DNA from: Pleionea mediterranea
GTDB lineage: Bacteria > Pseudomonadota > Gammaproteobacteria > Enterobacterales > Kangiellaceae
Direction: 5' to 3'
DNA length: 64,000 bases
Assembly (NCBI RefSeq): GCF_003148745.1
Contig: NZ_QGGU01000011.1
Coordinates: 1 to 64,000, forward strand
This document shows, one piece after another, positions 1 to 10,600 of the stretch. Every line of letters begins with the position of its first letter. Positions within the stretch are counted from its first letter, which is position 1. The translations under genes and the position numbers were made by a program. The notes under the pieces were generated by a model. That model was not told the origin of the DNA. It was given only the letters and a program-made list of their open reading frames with translations, and did not search any database.

Positions 1-53
1 GAAAGGAGCTATCCCAGACTCATTAAAGCTTCTAAAAACCGATATCCTGTTAA

Positions 54-92
54 GAAAAAAAATGCCGCTCACTCGCTTAAGTGAACGGCATT
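54..92 (-). terminator. Rho-independent terminator of the TonB receptor gene
   Basis: A 13-bp hairpin (one wobble pair) spans 61-92. On the minus strand it is followed directly by a run of T (plus-strand A-run at 55-62). It lies about 35 bases beyond the stop of the minus-strand receptor gene, so it most likely ends that transcript. Confidence 0.8.
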
Positions 93-125
93 ACGCTTTC
101 GCGGGTTTTTTATAAAGATCTTATC

Positions 126-2723
126 TTAGAAAGAATAAGACGCTTTTAAGTAGTAATAGCCACCGTTGAAACCATAAGGAGACGTTACTGGGTATTTGGC
201 ACCCGCCACATCTTCTGCATAGTTACAAGTTTCATTACCACATTGGAAGGTATAATCCGTTAATGGATCAGGGTATTCATCAAAGATGTTCTGAGCACCA
301 AGGACAACGTTAAAGTCATCGGTGATGTCATAACCCACTTCCACATCAACCGTTGCATTACGAGGTGACTCAATTGGTAACGAGCCATCATCCAGATGCG
401 CTTCATAGAAACCGGAATAGTGGTTATAGCGAACGGTAGTTCTCCAGTCACCACGTCGATGGTTCATTGAAAGCGTTGCTCGGACATCAGGTAAATTTTC
501 TTCCAACTGACGGACACGAGTTTCGTTAATATTTGCTGGATTAAAACGATCCACCTGAGTATCGGTCCAGTTATAGACCAAACCAAAGTCAGTATCGCCA
601 CCCATAAGCTCCATGTTGTAGTTAGCGACTAAATCAACACCTTGAGTGGTGGTGTCAAAGTCATTGGTGAAGAAACGCAAACTGCTTAAGCTTGACGCAC
701 CGTCTACATCGGCATCTTCTAGTTGCTGACGTTCGGCATCGGACAGCGGCTGTGTTGAACTTAAGGTGATTCGGTCATCCATCTTTATATTGTAATAATC
801 AATGGTTACAAATAACCTATCCAACTCTAACACAGCACCAACTGAGAAGTTTTTGGCTTCTTCAGGCTCGAGCGGTTGTGCACCTTTTAACACTGAACCA
901 GGATGGGTTGGTGGTAATGTTGCCTGATCTTGCAGCTCACCATTTTCAAATGCAGTGGTTACATTTCGAACCCGAGATTGACCTACTGTAGGCGCCCGAA
1001 AACCTGTGCTGACAGCACTACGTAAAGCAAGAATATCGGTTACCTGCCATCGGCCTGACAGCTTATAGTTTGTAGTTGTGCCAAACGAATCATAATCTTC
1101 ATGACGAAGAGCACCAGTTAACAGAAAATTATGGGCAATGTCCCATTCTACGTCAACATAGGCGGCCCAGTTACTGCGGTCCCAAGTCCCGGCATCGGAT
1201 GGCTTAAAACCGGGAAAACCGTTTGAGCCGATACCAAAGCCTTGTTCGGCAAGATTATCTTCAAAATCGTAAGACTCAAGATTCCCTTCATAGATTGTGA
1301 ATTCTGAAGTTCTGCGTTCAAAACCTGTTGCGACTACACCAGAAGAAAACGGAAATGTGAAGTCGGCATTGAGACCGGTCTCTTCTTGCGCATAACTTCC
1401 TGGCTCAAATGAAGTTGGAGAATCTTCTCCCCATGCTGCATTTATTGTATTTTTAATTAAAAAATCGGACTCGCTTTTACCGTAGGTATAACTGAAATCA
1501 TAAGTCATCCCCATGTCAGTTTCGCCTTTAAAACCAACGGCTAAAGATTGATCACTAACGATTCCACCAAACCTAGGAGTAAAACCACCCGGAAATCTTG
1601 AGTAATGTGTAAAACACGTTGGATGAGCTTCAATAGCATCTAACTGTAATTGATTTGGCATACCTGTGTTAGGGTCAATATCTATCCCTTGAAAAGGGCA
1701 CAATGAATTATCCGAATTGTTGGGGTCGCCTACAAGTAAAGTCCAAGGCGGATTAGGTTCATCTGAATCATTTGAAAATACACCCGGACGTGTAATTGGG
1801 TTACGGAAGAAAAATCCACCTTCAATTTCACGCTCAGCCCAGTTACCAAAAGCATAGAGCTGCTTATCATTTGAAATATCGATGCCACTGTTAAAGAAGA
1901 ATTTAAAGTCTTCTTTAATCTCAGGCGCACCCCAAATTTGTGCAGGGTTGGCAACATTGGTATTACCATTATCAATTAGAAATTGTGCGTCACTGCGTTG
2001 AACCGAACGACTAGTAGGATCGGCTTCTTTGTATTCCATACTCAGGTTTAGGAAGCCACGCTCGGTAAATGGAAGCCCCAAGTTACCGGAGATTTGTTGT
2101 GACGTACCGTCACCTTCGTAAAACTGACCGGTTTTGTATTCAACAAATCCACCGGAAGCAGCGTCATTGAGCACAAAGTTCATTACACCGGCAACGGCGT
2201 CCGAACCATATTGTGCGGCAGCACCGTCACGTAACACTTCGATTTGTTTCAGTGCCACACTGGGTATTACGGAAATATCCGGTCCTTGTGAACCGTCAGA
2301 AATACCGCCACCTAGAAAAGCAATAACGGAAGCACGATGGCGTCGTTTGCCGTTGACTAGCACTAATGTACTATCAGGTGATAAGCCTCTTAAATTGGCC
2401 GGACGAACTAATGTAGCGGCATCACTGATAGGTTGCTGGTTAACATTGAAAGAAGGAACTGACACACTAAGCATCGAGTTCATGTCAGTTATGCCCTGAC
2501 TTTCGAACTCATCGCCAGCAATAATGTCTACTGGTACGGCAGATTCCCCTACGGAACGTGGCGCGGCTCTGGAGCCAACAACAACGACTTTAACATCCTT
2601 ACTTTTGGCATTTTCTTCATCATCATCTTCAGCAGAAAATACAGGAAAGGAGAGGGCTGTTGCTACCGCCAGTGCGGTCGATGTAATCCAGAACGAACGC
2701 TTTTCAGGTAGTTCTTTTTTCAT
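126..2723 (-). CDS. TonB-dependent outer-membrane receptor
   Basis: This is an energy-dependent outer-membrane transporter of about 865 residues. A signal peptide (MKKELPEKRSFW then a hydrophobic stretch ending near FSA) precedes an acidic linker. A KVVVVGSR segment and a plug domain follow (LRGLSPDSTLVLVNGKRR), then a long barrel ending in the aromatic Phe typical of outer-membrane proteins (YLKASYSF). The open frame extends 35 codons upstream to a TTG at 2828. The ATG at 2723 is preferred because GGGAG lies just upstream and a signal peptide starts there. The substrate cannot be read from the sequence, and no transporter or regulator partner is adjacent. The gene is monocistronic with its own terminator at 54-92. 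Confidence 0.93.
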   Translation of the reverse strand: MKKELPEKRSFWITSTALAVATALSFPVFSAEDDDEENAKSKDVKVVVVGSRAAPRSVGESAVPVDIIAGDEFESQGITDMNSMLSVSVPSFNVNQQPISDAATLVRPANLRGLSPDSTLVLVNGKRRHRASVIAFLGGGISDGSQGPDISVIPSVALKQIEVLRDGAAAQYGSDAVAGVMNFVLNDAASGGFVEYKTGQFYEGDGTSQQISGNLGLPFTERGFLNLSMEYKEADPTSRSVQRSDAQFLIDNGNTNVANPAQIWGAPEIKEDFKFFFNSGIDISNDKQLYAFGNWAEREIEGGFFFRNPITRPGVFSNDSDEPNPPWTLLVGDPNNSDNSLCPFQGIDIDPNTGMPNQLQLDAIEAHPTCFTHYSRFPGGFTPRFGGIVSDQSLAVGFKGETDMGMTYDFSYTYGKSESDFLIKNTINAAWGEDSPTSFEPGSYAQEETGLNADFTFPFSSGVVATGFERRTSEFTIYEGNLESYDFEDNLAEQGFGIGSNGFPGFKPSDAGTWDRSNWAAYVDVEWDIAHNFLLTGALRHEDYDSFGTTTNYKLSGRWQVTDILALRSAVSTGFRAPTVGQSRVRNVTTAFENGELQDQATLPPTHPGSVLKGAQPLEPEEAKNFSVGAVLELDRLFVTIDYYNIKMDDRITLSSTQPLSDAERQQLEDADVDGASSLSSLRFFTNDFDTTTQGVDLVANYNMELMGGDTDFGLVYNWTDTQVDRFNPANINETRVRQLEENLPDVRATLSMNHRRGDWRTTVRYNHYSGFYEAHLDDGSLPIESPRNATVDVEVGYDITDDFNVVLGAQNIFDEYPDPLTDYTFQCGNETCNYAEDVAGAKYPVTSPYGFNGGYYYLKASYSF

Positions 2724-2974
2724 ACTTACGTACTCCCAAGGATTGAAATTATTATAGTTGGAAGCCGTACTGCTTGATCGGCTTGAACCTAATCTATCAG
2801 AATTGAAATGGGAAAACATCACTCGCAAGTAATATTTTTTTACATATTTACTATAAAAATTAGCGCGTTAGATCACTCAGGCCCAATAAAAGAAGTTGCA
2901 TATCTCGAATACTTATAACAGCCTATTGTTTAATTGCTTAGATGACTCTGCAGTGAAACCGGAATTAGGACTAC

Positions 2975-3382
2975 TTATTGACTTAAATGCAGTATGATTC
3001 GACGCATACCAGGTTGATGACGATGCTCCCACAAAAATACCCCTTGCCAGATGCCGAGCATTAACTGTTTGTTGCAAACGGGAATGGCAATAGAGGTCGC
3101 CGTAAGAGCGGCCTTGATATGCGCAGGCATATCGTCAGGCCCTTCGTAGGTATGGGTATAAAGCGGATCATTTTCCGGAACCAGACGGTTCATCCATTGT
3201 TCAAGATCCCGTTGCGCGGATGGATCCGCGTTTTCCTGTATTACCAGACTGCAGGAAGTGTGCTGAACAAATAAAGTGCATAACCCTTCTTCCTGAGATT
3301 GTTCTAACAACCAGTTTTGCACCTGTTGAGTAAACTCGGTCATTCCCTGGCCATCAGTTCTGATGGATAGTTCACCTATCAT
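2975..3382 (-). CDS. YjbQ/UPF0047 family protein
   Basis: This 135-residue protein matches the YjbQ (UPF0047) family in length and in its conserved blocks: the central LFVQHTSCSLVIQENADPS, the HIKAAL segment and the terminal GIWQGVFLWEHR. Members are small trimeric proteins with a conserved His/Asp/Cys pocket. Some databases call them secondary thiamine-phosphate synthases because an E. coli homologue complements thiE mutants weakly, but the physiological role is unsettled. The ATG is preceded by GGAAGTG. It follows alr in the same orientation about 80 bases on. That gap is filled by tandem 15-bp repeats, each carrying a Shine-Dalgarno-like core. Confidence 0.88.
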   Translation of the reverse strand: MIGELSIRTDGQGMTEFTQQVQNWLLEQSQEEGLCTLFVQHTSCSLVIQENADPSAQRDLEQWMNRLVPENDPLYTHTYEGPDDMPAHIKAALTATSIAIPVCNKQLMLGIWQGVFLWEHRHQPGMRRIILHLSQ

Positions 3383-3394
3383 AATGCACTTCCA

Positions 3395-3454
3395 ATCATA
3401 ACTCCTAAAATCTTAGCTCCTAAAATCATAACTTCTAAAAGAATAACTCCTGTC
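3395..3454 (-). repeat. Four tandem imperfect 15-bp repeats upstream of yjbQ
   Basis: Units begin at 3395, 3410, 3425 and 3440. The plus-strand consensus is ATCATAACTCCTAAA; the fourth unit is the most diverged. Read on the minus strand toward yjbQ, the units carry AGGAG or close variants (AGAAG in one), often followed by TTATGAT, so the array is a string of ribosome-binding-like motifs between the alr stop and the yjbQ start. Confidence 0.85.
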
Positions 3455-3460
3455 ATCATA

Positions 3461-4537
3461 TCAGCTCTCCTGCCAGATCAACTTAACTCGCGAAGTCACA
3501 CCGCACAGTAAAGTATAAGGAATCGTGTTTGCTGATTGTGCCACCACTTCAACCGGCAACTCTTCGCCCCATAAAACAACTCTATCTCCCACTTCATCTT
3601 GGCTGTCTAGGCCTATATCAACAGCGATCATATCCATGGACACCCGCCCTGCCAAAGGAACCTCTCGGCCATTAATCCAAACCGGAGTGCCATTTTCAGC
3701 GTGCCTTGGATAACCATCGCCATAACCAATGGCCACTACCGCCAAACGGGTATCTTGTGCAGCTACCCAATGGGCGCCATATCCGGCGGTTTCGCCCTTT
3801 TTTACCTGCTTGATGGCAATAACCTGTGATTCCAAGGTCATGGCGGGTTTTAACTGGTGCTGAGCACCATGTCTGGTGAGAAGAGGTGAACAACCATAGA
3901 GCATGATACCCGGTCTCACCCAGTCGTAGTGTGTTTCTGGCCAGGCTAAAATAGCGGCAGAATTGGCGGCAGTTTTTTCTACAGTCATGTCAGCGGTCAA
4001 ATCGACAAACTGTTTGTTTTGCTGTTCTGTTTTATAGCTGGCAATATCGTCAGCGCAGGCAAAGTGAGTCATCAGTTTGATTTCGGATACCTGATCAGAG
4101 CTTTCAAGTTGCTTAAGTGCAGCAGTAAAGTTCTCTGGATTAAATCCCAGACGATTCATTTGAGAATCAAATTTGAGCCATACGGTTAATGATCCAGACA
4201 GTTTTGATGCGAGTAACCAGTCAATTTGATACTGGCTGTGGATCACGGTTTGCAAATCATAGCGATCGATTAACGCCAGCTCCTCGGCTTCAAAATAACC
4301 TTCCAGTAATACAATCGGCTGACTGATCCCACCTTCTCTTAACTGAATTGCTTCTTCGATACAGGCGACGGCAAAGCAATCGGCCTGACTTAAATGTTCG
4401 GCCACCTGCACAATACCATGACTGTAAGCATCCGCTTTCACGACGGCCATAATCTGGCTGTTCGGCGCCATTTGCCGAATCATAGCAAGATTATGCGTTA
4501 TCGCATCCAGATGAATGATGGCTCGAGTTGGGCGCAT
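3461..4537 (-). CDS. alr: Alanine racemase
   Basis: A PLP-dependent enzyme that interconverts L- and D-alanine, supplying D-Ala for peptidoglycan in the cytoplasm. The 358-residue length is normal. The PLP lysine is K34 in AVVKADAYSHG; the catalytic tyrosine is in AGYGAHW, with the second-half signatures RPGIMLYG and GRVSMDM. The ATG overlaps the dnaB stop by one base (TAATG), so the two are probably translationally coupled. The dnaB-alr pairing is typical of gammaproteobacteria. Confidence 0.97.
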   Translation of the reverse strand: MRPTRAIIHLDAITHNLAMIRQMAPNSQIMAVVKADAYSHGIVQVAEHLSQADCFAVACIEEAIQLREGGISQPIVLLEGYFEAEELALIDRYDLQTVIHSQYQIDWLLASKLSGSLTVWLKFDSQMNRLGFNPENFTAALKQLESSDQVSEIKLMTHFACADDIASYKTEQQNKQFVDLTADMTVEKTAANSAAILAWPETHYDWVRPGIMLYGCSPLLTRHGAQHQLKPAMTLESQVIAIKQVKKGETAGYGAHWVAAQDTRLAVVAIGYGDGYPRHAENGTPVWINGREVPLAGRVSMDMIAVDIGLDSQDEVGDRVVLWGEELPVEVVAQSANTIPYTLLCGVTSRVKLIWQES

Positions 4538-5913
4538 TAAAAACCTTCGTCATACTCATGCGCTAAATTAGCAAAGCGGTTAAAGTGCCCCTGAAACGCC
4601 AGCGATACTGTTCCGATTGGGCCGTTACGTTGTTTGCCAATAATAACCTCTGCTTTGCCTTTATTATCTTCCGAGTCTTTGTTGTAAACCTCATCACGAT
4701 AGACAAACATGATGATATCGGCATCCTGCTCGATGGCACCTGACTCACGTAAATCCGACATTACAGGGCGTCGATCCGATCGTTGTTCGAGCGATCGATT
4801 CAACTGCGATAAAGCAATCACGGGCACTTTTAATTCTTTCGCCAATGACTTTAATGAGCGCGAAATTTCGGATATTTCCAACGTTCGATTATCCGACATG
4901 CCAGGCACCTGCATCAGCTGTAAATAATCGATAACAATAAGGCCAATATCGCCGTGCTCACGAGCCACCCGGCGTGCTCGAGAGCGCACCTCTGAAGGCG
5001 ACAAACCGGGAGAGTCATCAATAAACATTTTGCAGTTATTCTTAAGGATGTTGGTGGCCACCATCAGATTATCCCAATCTTTATCATCCAGATGTCCGGT
5101 TCTCAGACGGGTTGCATCAACCCCACCGATAGACGCAAATGAACGCATCAACAACTGATTGGCCGGCATCTCCATGCTAAACACCAGCACAGGCTTTCCA
5201 CCGTGAATGGAAGCGTGCTCAGCCATATTCATGGCAAATGTGGTTTTACCCATGGCCGGACGTCCCGCAACAATCAGCAAGTCGGTCGGCTGAAGGCCAT
5301 TGGTCTTGCGGTCGAGATCCTTAAAGCCACTGGATAGCCCGGTGATCCCGCCTTTTGAATCAACCGCCTGTTGAATGCGATCCAGAGTTTCATCCAGAAA
5401 GCTGGAGGCAATTTTAAGACCGGCGTCTTTATTTTCACGTTTTTCGGCAATTTTAAAAACTTTGGACTCAGCAGTATCCAGTAACTCATCGGATTTACGG
5501 CCTTTCGGGAAATAAGCCGTATCTGCAATTTCATTGGAAACCGAAATCAGTTCCCGTAATACCGCTCTTTCACGCACTATAGCCGCATAGGCTTCTATGT
5601 TAGCCGCACTGGGCGTATTTTTCGCCAACTCGCCAAGATAGGCAAGACCGCCGACATTATCCGACTCCCCTTCGCGCTCCAGAAACTCGTGCAGCGTAAT
5701 CACATCCATCGGCTGTGTATTTTCCGCCAGATAATACATTGCACGAAAAATTGCGCGATGTTCACGGGTATAAAAGTCGTCAGCAACCAATTTGTCGCCA
5801 ACTTTTTCCCAGGCGTCATTGTCGAGCATCAGACCACCAAGAACCGACTGCTCGGCCTCAATTGAATGGGGTGGCACTTTTATTTGTGATGTGACGGGAT
5901 CTTTTTCAGCCAT
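4537..5913 (-). CDS. dnaB: Replicative DNA helicase DnaB
   Basis: Hexameric 5'-3' helicase of the replication fork. It has the usual length (458 residues) and architecture: an N-terminal primase-interacting domain (PPHSIEAEQSVLGGLMLD near the start), a linker, and a RecA-like domain with Walker A (GRPAMGKTTFAMN, about residue 220), Walker B (GLIVIDYLQLM) and the arginine-finger region near the C-terminus. There is no intein. It lies downstream of the rpsF-rpsR-rplI operon, separated from it by a strong terminator, and overlaps alr by one base. Confidence 0.98.
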   Translation of the reverse strand: MAEKDPVTSQIKVPPHSIEAEQSVLGGLMLDNDAWEKVGDKLVADDFYTREHRAIFRAMYYLAENTQPMDVITLHEFLEREGESDNVGGLAYLGELAKNTPSAANIEAYAAIVRERAVLRELISVSNEIADTAYFPKGRKSDELLDTAESKVFKIAEKRENKDAGLKIASSFLDETLDRIQQAVDSKGGITGLSSGFKDLDRKTNGLQPTDLLIVAGRPAMGKTTFAMNMAEHASIHGGKPVLVFSMEMPANQLLMRSFASIGGVDATRLRTGHLDDKDWDNLMVATNILKNNCKMFIDDSPGLSPSEVRSRARRVAREHGDIGLIVIDYLQLMQVPGMSDNRTLEISEISRSLKSLAKELKVPVIALSQLNRSLEQRSDRRPVMSDLRESGAIEQDADIIMFVYRDEVYNKDSEDNKGKAEVIIGKQRNGPIGTVSLAFQGHFNRFANLAHEYDEGF

Positions 5914-6045
5914 TGGTGTATTTCACTGTTATTCATTATCTCGGCCAAACGGATTTGTGTTCGGCATTGATTGATTATTGTATCGAAAAAAAGACTTGCC
6001 GTAATCGATAACTGACGAGTTTATAAGGGTCACTTTTAAAAGCAA

Positions 6046-6082
6046 TAAAAAAAGGGACTGACCAAAGGCCAGTCCCTTTTTA
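6046..6082 (-). terminator. Terminator of the rpsF-rpsR-rplI operon
   Basis: A 12-bp perfect stem (AAAAAGGGACTG with CAGTCCCTTTTT) is followed on the minus strand by a T-rich run. It lies between rplI and dnaB. The stem is A/T-flanked on both sides, so it could act in either direction, but only the minus strand carries an incoming gene. Confidence 0.85.
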
Positions 6083-6110
6083 GAATTGTCCATTAACCAT
6101 CGACAACTCA

Positions 6111-6137
6111 ATGGGTTAGCGCGTTATGCTAACCCAT
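6111..6137 (-). other. Second hairpin after rplI
   Basis: A perfect 10-bp inverted repeat (ATGGGTTAGC ... GCTAACCCAT) lies between the rplI stop and the main terminator. It has no T-run of its own and may stabilise the 3' end of the ribosomal-protein mRNA. Confidence 0.55.
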
Positions 6138-6150
6138 AGCCTAATCAGGC

Positions 6151-6603
6151 TTATGCTTCTTCGCCTTCAACAACCACTTTAATGGTTGCAGTAACGTCAG
6201 TGTGTAAAGCAATTTCCAGCTCATACTCACCGGTACGACGAATAGCGCCATGTGGCATCAGTACTTCGGCTTTCTCAAGCTCAACACCTTTCTCAGTAAC
6301 AGCATCAGCAATATCTTTGGTACCAATGGAACCAAACAGTTTGCCTTCATCGCCTGCGTTAGCAGTGATAGTAACGTTTAAATCGTTTAACTTGGCAGCG
6401 CGAGCTTCGGCAGCGGCCAATACTTCAGCGGCCTGCTTTTCTAACTCGGCACGACGCGCTTCAAACTCTTCAACATTGGTTTTAGTGGCAGGAACAGCTT
6501 TGCCCTGTGGCACTAAAAAATTACGGCCGTAGCCATTCGCTACAGACACCTGATCACCCAGATCACCCAGGTTTCGGACTTTTTCCAACAGAATGACTTG
6601 CAT
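6151..6603 (-). CDS. rplI: 50S ribosomal protein L9
   Basis: Large-subunit protein that binds 23S rRNA near the L1 stalk. It has 150 residues and begins with the classic [29 protein letters not shown]-domain (glycine-rich loop and NFLVPQGKA). A charged connecting helix (about 45-75) and the C-terminal domain follow. GAGGAAAGAC precedes the ATG. Last gene of the rpsF-rpsR-rplI operon. Confidence 0.98.
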   Translation of the reverse strand: MQVILLEKVRNLGDLGDQVSVANGYGRNFLVPQGKAVPATKTNVEEFEARRAELEKQAAEVLAAAEARAAKLNDLNVTITANAGDEGKLFGSIGTKDIADAVTEKGVELEKAEVLMPHGAIRRTGEYELEIALHTDVTATIKVVVEGEEA

Positions 6604-6647
6604 CAGTCTTTCCTCTTCTTAATCTGACAAATGAAACTCAACAAGAT

Positions 6648-6875
6648 TTACTTGTGTGAGTCGCTGTAAGGCAATAAAGCCAGGAAACGAGCACGCTTAA
6701 CGGCACGAGCTAGCTGGCGTTGATATTTAGCGCTGGTTCCAGTGATACGACTTGGAACGATTTTACCGGTTTCGGTAATGTAGCTCTTCAGGGTTGCCAG
6801 ATCTTTGTAATCAATTTCGGTTACGTTTTCTGCAGTGAAACGGCAGAACTTACGACGACGGAAAAAACGTGACAT
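6648..6875 (-). CDS. rpsR: 30S ribosomal protein S18
   Basis: Small-subunit protein that pairs with S6 on the platform. It has 75 residues, with the signature [30 protein letters not shown] and [21 protein letters not shown] precedes the start. It lies 14 bases after rpsF. The gap is too short for the priB gene that enterobacteria carry here. Confidence 0.98.
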   Translation of the reverse strand: MSRFFRRRKFCRFTAENVTEIDYKDLATLKSYITETGKIVPSRITGTSAKYQRQLARAVKRARFLALLPYSDSHK

Positions 6876-6889
6876 ATTCTATCCTCCTA

Positions 6890-7306
6890 TTATTCAGCCG
6901 CCGCTTCAGCGGTAGCTTCTTCTTTCTTGTCGTTAGATGACTCAGCATCGTCTGACTTGTCTTTTGCAGGAGCAGCGCGCTCATTGCTCTCTTCTTTCGC
7001 TAATGGCGATGCTTCGGTATCCGCAGATTTGCGACGGATAGTCATATGACGTAAAACCGCATCGTTGAAACGGAAAATGTTTTCAATTTCTTCAATAGCT
7101 GAGAATTCACATTCTACGTTCATCAGTACGTAGTGCGCTTTGTGGACGTTTTCGATGGCGTAAGCAAGCTGACGACGGCCCCAATCTTCTAACCGGTGCA
7201 CAGTGCCTTCAGCGTCTTTAACGATGTTGGTGTATTTTTCGATCATGGCAGGAACTTGATCGCTTTGATCAGGATGCACCATGAATACGATTTCGTAATG
7301 ATTCAT
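6890..7306 (-). CDS. rpsF: 30S ribosomal protein S6
   Basis: First gene of the operon. The core ([45 protein letters not shown]) is canonical. It is followed by a long acidic, Ala/Glu-rich tail (about 100-138), the region that RimK extends with glutamates in E. coli. AGGAGAG lies just upstream of the ATG. A likely promoter at 7425-7453 and a leader hairpin at 7329-7365 precede it. Confidence 0.98.
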   Translation of the reverse strand: MNHYEIVFMVHPDQSDQVPAMIEKYTNIVKDAEGTVHRLEDWGRRQLAYAIENVHKAHYVLMNVECEFSAIEEIENIFRFNDAVLRHMTIRRKSADTEASPLAKEESNERAAPAKDKSDDAESSNDKKEEATAEAAAE

Positions 7307-7328
7307 TCATCTCTCCTTTTGGATTCCA

Positions 7329-7365
7329 GCCATTACGCAAATGCCGTTGCAGCTAAGGTAATGAC
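7329..7365 (-). promoter_or_regulatory. Possible S6:S18 autoregulatory leader hairpin
   Basis: In the 5' untranslated region of rpsF, 8-bp arms GTCATTAC and GTAATGGC (one G-U pair) enclose a GC-rich inner hairpin (TGC-AACG-GCA). In many bacteria the S6:S18 complex binds such a leader to repress its own operon. The position fits, but I could not verify the conserved CCG-containing internal loop. Confidence 0.35.
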
Positions 7366-7424
7366 AAGGAGTTAACCAAATTGTCAGTAAATCACCCGGA
7401 ACTTCCGAGTAAATCGAGCGCGGG

Positions 7425-7453
7425 ATTATACGCAGTATCCAACCATATAGCAA
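7425..7453 (-). promoter_or_regulatory. Sigma70-type promoter of rpsF-rpsR-rplI
   Basis: On the minus strand TTGCTA (7453-7448) and TATAAT (7430-7425) are separated by exactly 17 bases. The -10 box is followed by a GC-rich discriminator (CCCGCGC), as is usual for stringently controlled ribosomal genes. The start codon lies about 115 bases downstream. Confidence 0.7.
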
Positions 7454-7600
7454 TAAAATGACCGCCGTCGGTGTTGATAGGTAAAATCATTATATTTCAC
7501 CGACGTCTACTGGTCTGTTTGGTCTGTTTTTCTAGCTTTTAGCTGGATTTTAAATTGCTGCGCCATCTCATCGACTACACAGCCTGCCACGTATCATCTC

Positions 7601-10600
7601 TCACTCTCGGCCTGCTCTGGTTATTGCTTTGGGCGAATTTCGCCAAAAGCCGTGTTCATTCAAGCATCCCCACCCCCATCGACTCCACTTGACCAGTGCA
7701 AATGACAGCCATAAAGCCCAGGCCAGCATAAGCAGCTTATAAACCCACATGGGGAGTGAATAAACCACCACCTCCGGCGTGGTGCTCAAAGCGGCATCTG
7801 CGTACCAGTTCAACAGATAATTGTTGGAGCGATTTCCGACAATCCTCATGTCAGGTTGACTCAATAGACTCATGGGTACACTGGCGATTAGACCAATCAA
7901 CACCAAAACCGAAAACACCGCGAGCATAATTTGCAACACATTAAAGCCGGTATCCGACTGCTTGGTCGCAAGCCGTTTATGCCAATGCAATGCAACAAAC
8001 CATAATGAGATCATCACCAGCAGGCCCCAGCTTTGTGTGCTCAGGCCGAGCCCCAGTAATAACCAGCTGACTGGCGATATGGGTAACAAATTAAAACGCC
8101 ACACAGCGGCTGCAATCAACAGAAACGCCAGCAACTCTCCCCAGTAAATAATCGCAGGGCCAATAACCGGTCCCTGGGTCCAGATAAGCCAGCGATCTTG
8201 CGGGATCTGCCAGCTGATCAGCATATTACTGATGGGCGCGTGCAGATTAATTTGCGGCAAAACCGATCGAAAGCTCATGTCACTTGGATCTTTCCAGTCA
8301 AACACAAGCTGATGCTCACCGGGTAACGTAGTGTAGTTGATGGCGCCATCCTGTATTTGCAGATATTCCTGTTCACCATCTATCATCGCATTTAGCTGCT
8401 CTCCCTTGCCCACCTCCATTACGCTTTGGCCACCACGACTACTGCGATAACGGGTGTTCAGTTCAATTCGCCGCTGTTGCTGACCTGGCGTAACACTGAG
8501 TTTTAAATTATCAAAGGTTTGGCTGTAGCCTTCTATGGGCGCTGGTTTGCTAATACGAATCGAAAGCTTTTCTTCTGAACGCGGTAAATAACGGAATGTC
8601 CAATTGGCGCTCTGTTTATTGACCGGCCAGACTTCTGGTACACCAGAGATACTCACTCGCCACTGATGCGAAGCATTGATTGTCCACTCTTCCAGATAAT
8701 GCTCAGCATTTGACGCAGCCAGGGTAAGTTCAGGTTGTTTATCGAGGCGCGAACGCCAACTGACTTGTGAGGCTTCAGCCGGCATATGAAATTTCACCGA
8801 ATTTTCAGCGACGGAAATACCGCCGGTAGTGATGTGTTCAAACGGCAATTTTGGCAACGTCAGATTAATACTGCCTTTGGTTGGTGCGATCCGCTCAACC
8901 CGGGTCACCATTCGCCACTCAGTATCAAACCAGAACTGACGTACCAACCGCACCATAGGCGGGATCGATAATGCCTGATGGCCTGACAAAACATTCTCCG
9001 TGCTATCAGCCGTTAATGACCGGTTCGCCATGGCTTCGGCCTTTTTGGTTAAGCTGATTTCACCGGATAATAAACTGCCATTCTTTATGCCTTCGATAAC
9101 CCAGCCATCGGTTAAATTCTGTACATTATGCGGCGGCTCCAGAAACGCCAGATTAATTGAGGTAGCGCCCGACAGCACGCCATTTAAAACAACCTTTGAA
9201 CGTCCCTTGTTAACCTTTAACCATCGTTTATTCTGATGTTGAAGAAGCCAGTTATAGGGCCGCTCATTGACCTTAATACTGGTGATTGCCCAATTGTCGG
9301 ACTGTGGCACCGCCACGGCTATATCAACAAAGGCATCCACCTGCATTTCAAGGGTGAGCTGTTCGCGCGAACCTGTTTGCTGATTCAATATACGCACGCC
9401 CGATACCGTCACACATTCGGGAGAACATTCTGCAGGAGGATTAACCCATTGTTTTAACTCGGCCAGTGTCGGTTTATCCGGTATCTCAGCAGCAACATCT
9501 TGACTGGTCATGGGCAAAACCATAAATGCCAGCAACATAAGACTGGCTGTTTTTAGCGACTGCCAACTAAAACGTTTGCTCAGAGATTGTAACGACTGAA
9601 TAGCAATATTGATCACCACCATAAACAGGCCAGCTAATATAAGCATCCGCCACAAAATCATAAACCAGGGAGAAGCGATCCATAAATTCACCTGCTGATC
9701 GGCGGTCACAGGCGAGCCCCAGTTAATACGATACTCATTCCATTGCCACTCGGGCTTTCCAGATCCTGTCTGGATCACCGTGTCTTTGCTGTATCGATCA
9801 AGAGAAGGTTGTTGCAAACGCGAACCTGTCACGACTATCCGCTCAGCTTTCATTGGCGAGGCAACGGCGGCCATCTCTTCGGCCTGCACACTTGAACGGC
9901 GCTTAATAGACAGAGAATCACTGTAATGAGTACTGGCAACCGGCGAATAATGCTCAAGTTGTGGATGCACCATAATGCGAACCTGGGCAATAAAAAACAG
10001 CCCCAGAAAAATCACAAAGATAACCACTGACAAAATAAAATAACCACTGCGAATCCACTGCATAACTTTGTGTTGAACCGGCAACATTTTATGAATGGCG
10101 TAGGCAATAATTAAATTCGACAAGCTCGCTACAGGCGCTCCAGTTTCATGGAACATCAGCGCCAGAGTAATAAAGCTTATGATAGCGAGCAGCGGTGAAC
10201 CAAATCGATAAGCTATGACCGTCAGTAACATCACCCAGAAAATATCCCACAAATTCCATTGTTCAATCCAGCCATTACTGCTTTCGGCGCCCTGCGCTTT
10301 AATCAGCCGGTAAGCGGGTGGCAAATTAAGTGTCCATGAGACCTGTTCAAAACTGTCTTGCCAACCTGCCACAGGCAATTGATAAACGGGGGCAATTTCA
10401 CCGCCACCCTGAACATTAAGTTGCGGATTTCGCACTTCAACACCGGTTTGATCCGACTCGCTACGGGTGATCAACAGTGGCTCTTGATGTTCTTTGGCAT
10501 GTTGCAACTGATAAGGCTCTGCCATTGACAGTCGCCACTGATCACGCATGCTACCTTTGATTTCATCTTCAAAGCGCCATTTTTCACCATCAAAATTGAG

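Noticed and set aside
2723-2828. N-terminal extension of the TonB receptor
   Set aside because: It starts with TTG without a ribosome-binding site, and the signal peptide begins at the downstream ATG.
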